A stretch of 9,615 bases of DNA from an uncultured Bacilli bacterium (GTDB taxonomy: Bacteria > Bacillota_I > Bacilli_A > RF39 > UBA660), in contig CAJTXY010000040.1 of assembly GCA_910583685.1 (NCBI GenBank), positions 1 through 9,615 on the forward strand, read 5' to 3'. The notes under the pieces are model-generated. The model searched no databases, was not told the DNA's origin, and worked only from the letters and a program-made list of their open reading frames with translations. Shown piece by piece: positions 6,739-9,615 of the stretch. The position numbers and the translations under genes are program-made. Positions within the stretch are counted from its first letter, which is position 1. Each line of letters begins with the position of its first letter.

Positions 6739-6966
6739 AGTGCAGGTCAGAAATTTCGCAAACCTAATTTATAACGAAGAGGTGTCCTTTACGGAAACTT
6801 TTTGTTAAGGTGCTGGTTGGCAACACACTTGGACCTGTGTTGGGATAGTAGCACTAAGCTAATTTACCAACCTGACTATTGAATGTAATTACATCAATCT
6901 TCAGAAGTAATTATAGCATGAATTAGATATCTAAGGAAGGCGTTGAGATTATCTCAACGTCTTTTT
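6739..6966 (+). ncRNA. Candidate structured non-coding RNA, about 230 nt
   Basis: The stretch has its own extended -10 promoter and intrinsic terminator and no credible ORF. Elements seen: a long-range closing stem AATAGTgCAGGT (6736-6747) with ACCTGACTATT (6870-6880), 11 pairs with one bulged G; a hairpin GTGTCC/GGAAAC (one mismatch) at about 6783-6798; a nested hairpin with outer GTGCT (6810-6814)/AGCAC (6850-6854) and inner CAACACA (6821-6827)/TGTGTTG (6836-6842); after the closing stem, TGTAATTAC (6884-6892)/GTAATTATA (6907-6915) with one G-U pair; then the terminator. GGTTGG (6815-6820) could instead pair with CCAACC (6867-6872), competing with the closing stem, so two folds are possible. 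Its G+C is visibly higher than its surroundings. It is not recognised as tmRNA, SRP RNA, 6S, RNase P, T-box or a known riboswitch. Possible roles include a plasmid regulatory RNA or an RNA antitoxin; nothing in the sequence decides this. Confidence 0.6.
6939..6966 (+). terminator. Terminator of the structured RNA
   Basis: GGCGTTGAGA (6939-6948) and TCTCAACGTC (6952-6961) form a 10-bp stem with one G-T pair and a 3-nt loop, followed directly by TTTTT. This is a textbook plus-strand intrinsic terminator, and no plus-strand protein gene precedes it. Confidence 0.88.
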
Positions 6967-7002
6967 CAATGTTTTTATATTATATAAATATTATTTAAAA
7001 AC

Positions 7003-7072
7003 GATAATCATAATATAAAAATATTATTTTTATATTATTTAATAAAGCATGTAAATATGATAATCATAATAT
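7003..7072 (+). repeat. Paired 14-bp direct repeat in AT-rich DNA
   Basis: GATAATCATAATAT occurs at 7003-7016 and again at 7059-7072. Between them is TATAAAAATATTATTTTTATA-like palindromic A/T sequence. It resembles the repeat elements near 6088 and 6561, so the structured RNA is bracketed by related AT-rich repeats. The second copy forms the 3' end of the small minus-strand ORF. Confidence 0.5.
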
Positions 7073-7256
7073 TTGCTACAGTGTAAACTGTATATTGTCC
7101 GCCACAGGCATATGTTTCTTCAATCCATTGTTGAACTTCTTGATTATCAGTATTAGCGTGTCTCAAATCAATAAATTCAAACTTAAGAGCTGGTTCATTT
7201 AAAATTTTTCCTTCATTCATTTGAACTCTTTTTAAGAAAATTAGAATTGCATTCAA
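7035..7256 (-). CDS. Small protein of unknown function, C terminus possibly truncated
   Basis: The 73-residue frame starts at ATG 7254-7256 with AGGAA 10 nt upstream; a second ATG (MNEGKILNEP) follows at codon 12. Residues 12-61 look protein-like, soluble and acidic (NEPALKFEFIDLRHANTDNQ, then EVQQWIEETYACGGQYTVYT). The last 11 residues (IMIIIFTCFIK) are encoded by the 14-bp AT repeat and its flank, which suggests that the natural C terminus was replaced. A perfect 17-bp hairpin begins only 27 bp upstream of the start, leaving little room for its own promoter. No family is recognised. It may be a remnant rather than a working gene. Confidence 0.35.
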   Translation of the reverse strand: MNAILIFLKRVQMNEGKILNEPALKFEFIDLRHANTDNQEVQQWIEETYACGGQYTVYTVANIMIIIFTCFIK

Positions 7257-7283
7257 TTCTATTCCTGATAAGTTTCATTAATA

Positions 7284-7320
7284 AAAAACGAACAGTAAAA
7301 TTATTTTACTGTTCGTTTTT
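7284..7320. terminator. Perfect 17-bp hairpin, bidirectional terminator
   Basis: AAAAACGAACAGTAAAA (7284-7300) and TTTTACTGTTCGTTTTT (7304-7320) are perfectly complementary with a 3-nt loop, and have A- and T-runs at the two ends, so either strand could terminate. It insulates the parM control region from the leftward genes. Confidence 0.78.
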
Positions 7321-7322
7321 CA

Positions 7323-7342
7323 ATCTAGTCGTTTGACTAGAT
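7323..7342. repeat. Second perfect hairpin directly after the terminator
   Basis: ATCTAGTC (7323-7330) and GACTAGAT (7335-7342) are perfect 8-bp arms around GTTT. It lacks a T-run, so it is not a terminator by itself. It may be a protein-binding palindrome or part of a compound structure with the preceding hairpin. Confidence 0.6.
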
Positions 7343-7430
7343 ACATTTATTGATATCCTATTAAACTCCAAAAAGGAGATACTTGCATTTTAACACGAAA
7401 ACAGTGATCGTTGAAATAAAAAATAATTAT
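7343..7430 (+). other. Ribosome-site-like sequence with an 18-codon TTG frame
   Basis: AAAAAGGAGAT at 7370-7380 is a strong Shine-Dalgarno match followed closely by TTG at 7383-7385, opening a frame that reads MHFNTKTVIVEIKNNYI before a stop at about 7434. Either this is a very short leader peptide, or it is the 5' stub of a gene cut off by the centromere-like repeats. No family is recognised. Confidence 0.25.
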
Positions 7431-7437
7431 ATATAAG

Positions 7438-7640
7438 ATATTGCAAAAATAAATAAAAAATATTTAAATAATAACGCAAAAATAATTACTTTTACAATAA
7501 AAATGTAAAATTAGTTATATTTAAATTACTAAATAACGTAAAAATATTTATTATATAATTACTTGATAATTAAAGATTATTGTATTAAGATATATTTAGT
7601 TAATAAATAATTATATTTCATCGCAAAAATAATTATTTAT
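7438..7640 (+). repeat. Candidate parC centromere repeats upstream of parM
   Basis: The core (C/T)G(C/T)AAAAAT recurs at 7442-7450, 7475-7483, 7537-7545 and 7622-7630, usually within a longer ATAACGCAAAAATAATTA-like unit (best copies 7471-7488, 7533-7550 and 7619-7636). All point the same way, with core spacings of 33, 62 and 85 bp, close to whole helical turns. In ParM/ParR systems direct repeats in front of parM are bound by ParR and act as centromere and promoter/operator. The position is right and the repeats are visible; binding by ParR is inferred. Confidence 0.6.
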
Positions 7641-7690
7641 TACTTATAAAGTATTGATATCTAAATTAGACTTAAGGAGAGGTTTTTATA

Positions 7691-8905
7691 ATGAAACAAA
7701 AAAATATTGTTGTCGCAAATGATTTAGGCTATGGAAATCTAAAAATGACTGTAGACGATGAGAGAATATTACAACCAACTGTAATTTCTCCTATAGAACA
7801 GGATATTGAAGATGCAATTGATCATACAGACCAAAATGCTGTTAGAAATACAATCCATAATTTACTAAATGAGATGAATGTAGAAATAGATGGTAAACAT
7901 TATTTAGTAGGGAAGGCTGCTCAAAACTCAACAATTGATAGAATTTCTACTGACTTAAATTCTAGAAGTAGAAAAGCACATATGCCTGCTGCTAAAATGG
8001 TTCCATTAAGTACCATTGCAGCCAAAGTGGTGCAGCATGCTTATGAAGAAGGCGAAGACATTTTTTCACCTTTGACAGCTAATGTTGTGATGGCAACCAG
8101 CTTACCAATAGAAGATATTGAAAATAATCCTGCGGACAGAGAATTTTACCGAGGATTATTTATAAATAACAACCATATCATTGTATTTAAAAATTTTGAT
8201 TATAAGATCTCTGTAACTATCAACTTCAAAGATGTTCAGGTTTACAAAGAGGGAGAAGTTGCAGCAGCTATTGCTATTAAATATGCTGATGAAAATTTAA
8301 AGAAATATATTAAAGGATATTTGAATAAAAAATATCCAACTATTGATAAAACAAAATTACTTAATGACTCTAACAAAGATAGTCTAGCAATTGATGTTGG
8401 ATTTGAAACTACAGAGTTTTCGTTAATTATTAATGGTAAATCTGACGCATTTAATTCATTAAGTATCAGTAATGGATATGGAGACGTTCTATCAAGTGCC
8501 TGGAGATATTTACCTAAAGTGTCACAAGGATATACTGTTAAAGATGTTATAGCATTTGAAAAACTACTAAACAGCCAACCATCATCTGAAATTGAAGAAG
8601 AAAATAAAGAATTTGCTTTAAAAGCTGAATCAACAGCTACACCATCTTTAATTAGAAATATTATTAGTAGTTTCAATCGTATTCTAAGCACAACTGATCA
8701 TCTAGATGTTATATATGTATTTGGTGGTGGTTCAATACCATTGATGGAAAAAACCGACTTTGAAAAGCAACTCAAAAATAGTTTAAAGACTTATCGTTCT
8801 TCAGCTACAATTGTTTGGCTTGGAGAAGATTACTCTTCAATTGCAAATGAGTTAGGATTAGAAATTTTAGCAAAAGCACTGGACAAATCATTAAATAAAA
8901 AATAA
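7691..8905 (+). CDS. parM: Actin-like partition ATPase, ParM/StbA family
   Basis: The 404-residue protein shows actin-fold nucleotide-binding motifs in order: phosphate-1 NDLGYGNLKM at residues 10-19 (D11), phosphate-2 AIDVGFETTEFS at 233-244 (D235), and an adenosine motif VFGGGS at 343-348. It would form filaments that push or pull plasmid copies apart, attached through ParR bound to the centromere repeats upstream. Start: ATG at 7691-7693 with AAGGAG 11 nt upstream. parR follows after 16 bp on the same strand. A weak TATAAA at 7645-7650 at the edge of the last repeat could be the -10 box, which would let ParR repress the operon. Confidence 0.92.
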   Translation: MKQKNIVVANDLGYGNLKMTVDDERILQPTVISPIEQDIEDAIDHTDQNAVRNTIHNLLNEMNVEIDGKHYLVGKAAQNSTIDRISTDLNSRSRKAHMPAAKMVPLSTIAAKVVQHAYEEGEDIFSPLTANVVMATSLPIEDIENNPADREFYRGLFINNNHIIVFKNFDYKISVTINFKDVQVYKEGEVAAAIAIKYADENLKKYIKGYLNKKYPTIDKTKLLNDSNKDSLAIDVGFETTEFSLIINGKSDAFNSLSISNGYGDVLSSAWRYLPKVSQGYTVKDVIAFEKLLNSQPSSEIEEENKEFALKAESTATPSLIRNIISSFNRILSTTDHLDVIYVFGGGSIPLMEKTDFEKQLKNSLKTYRSSATIVWLGEDYSSIANELGLEILAKALDKSLNKK

Positions 8906-8921
8906 GAGAGAATGGTAAAAA

Positions 8922-9302
8922 ATGACAGACGAAAGAAATTTAGTTATAAAAATAGTAAAAGGTAGTCCGGAGGATCAATGGTTACGAACACAAGGTAATC
9001 AGAGTGAATCCATTCGTGCACTAATAAAAACAGCTATTGGTCAAATAGGGAATGTAGATTTTAAAGAGTTTTTAGTAAATAGTGCTATTGACAATGGGAA
9101 TGTTAGATTGTTTGGAAATAGGAATTCTCAAACCTCTGCCTCTAATGAGGAATCAGTAGCTAATAGTTCAAAAAAAATTAAGCATTCTAAAAATTCTTCT
9201 GAGAGTAAAAAGGTAACGGCCAATAGAGTTAAAAATGATACTAAAAAAAATCCTAGTGAATTAGACTATAAAAAAATCCTAAATGATCCTGCATTATCTT
9301 AA
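8922..9302 (+). CDS. parR: ParR-type centromere-binding adaptor
   Basis: The 126-residue protein has an N-terminal ribbon-helix-helix pattern: strand NLVIKIVKG (about 6-14), then helix PEDQWLRTQG, then SESIRALIKTAIGQIG. A long Ser/Lys/Asn-rich, probably disordered linker spans about residues 68-110, and a short C-terminal segment SELDYKKILNDPALS follows. In ParM systems ParR binds parC with its RHH domain, and its C-terminal tail caps and activates ParM filaments; the conserved-looking tail here fits that. It is 16 bp downstream of parM, so co-transcribed. A GAGAG site precedes its ATG at about 11 nt spacing, weaker than that of parM. A terminator lies 11 bp after the stop. Confidence 0.85.
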   Translation: MTDERNLVIKIVKGSPEDQWLRTQGNQSESIRALIKTAIGQIGNVDFKEFLVNSAIDNGNVRLFGNRNSQTSASNEESVANSSKKIKHSKNSSESKKVTANRVKNDTKKNPSELDYKKILNDPALS

Positions 9303-9313
9303 AAATAAGATAC

Positions 9314-9352
9314 AAAAAGCCTAGAAAATAAGAATTCTAGGCTTTTTATTTT
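9314..9352 (+). terminator. Terminator of the parMR operon
   Basis: AAAAAGCCTAGAA (9314-9326) and TTCTAGGCTTTTT (9335-9347) form a perfect 13-bp stem with an 8-nt loop and a T-rich tail running to 9352. It lies directly after the parR stop codon. Confidence 0.9.
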
Positions 9353-9387
9353 TAGATAAAGTTTTCAATCTGTTAATGTTAACATAC

Positions 9388-9433
9388 AAAAAAAGCCACT
9401 CAGTAACTTTTTGGAAAGTTGATAGCGACTTTT
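9388..9433 (-). terminator. Minus-strand terminator-like hairpin at the right edge
   Basis: Read on the minus strand, AAAAGTCGCT pairs with AGTGGCTTTT (two G-U pairs), with an inner stem AACTTT-CCAA-AAAGTT. It is followed by a T-run (plus-strand A-run at 9388-9394). On the plus strand the two G-U pairs become C-A mismatches, so it favours minus-strand transcripts. It implies a leftward transcript from 9440-9615 or beyond. Confidence 0.6.
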
Positions 9434-9611
9434 AATTTGTAATTATTAATTTGTTCACCGCAATTTAGCCGCTTATGCTTTAAGCGAGCTATTGGAAGTA
9501 TATTTTCAAACTAATATTGTTGTAGAACAAAGATATACTTGTTTGTTAAAATAATATCTAGCACAAAAAGTTAAATATGCGGTGGTACTTTCGTTTGAGG
9601 AGATGATGCCA
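9434..9611. other. Right-edge region without a recognised gene
   Basis: No complete gene is visible. It contains a short hairpin CGCTTA/TAAGCG (9470-9486) and, on the minus strand, a 37-codon open frame reading into the terminator hairpin without any ATG, probably meaningless. The higher-G+C motif GCGGTGGTACTTTCG (9579-9593) stands out just before the possible start codons. Several weak -10-like boxes (TATACT at 9533-9538, TAAAAT at 9547-9552) lack good -35 partners. Confidence 0.4.
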
Positions 9612-9615
9612 ATGG
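9612..9615 (+). CDS. Possible start of a gene continuing beyond the window
   Basis: GAGGAG (9597-9602) is a strong Shine-Dalgarno sequence. Three in-frame ATGs follow at 9603, 9606 and 9612; only the last has ideal spacing (9 nt). The gene would start MMPM or M and run off the window. Nothing of the product can be seen. A short maintenance gene, such as a toxin, would fit the context beside parMR and a convergent minus-strand terminator, but that is only a guess. Confidence 0.3.

Noticed and set aside
6773..6846. Short frame ending FVKVLVGNTLGPVLG inside the RNA, resembling a hydrophobic peptide or pheromone tail
   Set aside because: It has no ATG, opens after a stop codon and has no ribosome site; the bases are better explained by the hairpins.
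8242..8691. Minus-strand 149-codon frame
   Set aside because: It is entirely antisense to parM, which has clear actin-fold motifs in the other direction.
9401..9515. Minus-strand 37-codon frame reading into the right-edge hairpin
   Set aside because: It lacks any ATG or ribosome site and follows a stop codon directly; it is too short to support.
9579..9593. GGTGGTAC motif that recalls the T-box conserved sequence
   Set aside because: The full T-box core, the stem I elements and a following terminator with tRNA synthetase or amino acid genes are not seen.

Overview
The window looks like most of the backbone of a plasmid from a low-GC, AT-rich Gram-positive bacterium, most likely a member of the Lactobacillales. 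The basis is the strong A+T bias, AAGGAG-type ribosome binding sites, TGnTATAAT extended -10 promoters, the Rep_3-type initiator with iterons, and a ParM/ParR pair of Gram-positive plasmid type. The genus cannot be fixed from the sequence alone.

Layout. Positions 1-2460 (minus strand) hold a fused restriction-modification gene: an N-terminal PD-(D/E)XK nuclease domain, an N6-adenine methyltransferase, and a target-recognition domain like that of HsdS. One in-frame TAA cuts it between nuclease and methyltransferase, and its 3' end lies outside the window. Positions 2767-4101 (minus) encode a large Rep_3-family replication initiator. Upstream of it lie a 12-bp inverted repeat over its extended -10 promoter, an array of eight 19-bp iterons (4232-4433), AT-rich 10-bp direct repeats (4477-4550) and a ninth iteron; a tenth sits alone beyond the rep stop codon. 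Positions 4664-5915 (minus) carry parA, a ribbon-helix-helix (RHH) partner gene, and a second RHH segment in a shifted frame, closed by a terminator. An 80-bp-period AT-rich repeat precedes parA and probably serves as promoter, operator or centromere.

Positions 6190-6489 are the 3' remnant of a specificity (S) subunit gene. Next comes a non-coding stretch with its own extended -10 promoter, a long-range closing stem, several hairpins and an intrinsic terminator (about 6724-6966). It looks like an undescribed structured RNA of about 230 nt. A small unknown ORF (7035-7256), two perfect hairpins and an AT-rich, centromere-like repeat region follow. Positions 7691-9302 (plus) are parM and parR, followed by a terminator. 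The right edge has a minus-strand terminator-like hairpin and a possible start of a new plus-strand gene.

How it fits together: one replication module (Rep plus iterons) is combined with two unrelated segregation systems (ParA/RHH and ParM/ParR), a damaged restriction-modification gene and the scar of a second specificity gene. The most interesting items are the structured RNA, the stop codon that separates nuclease from methyltransferase, the duplicated RHH with a frame break, and the co-existence of two partition modules.
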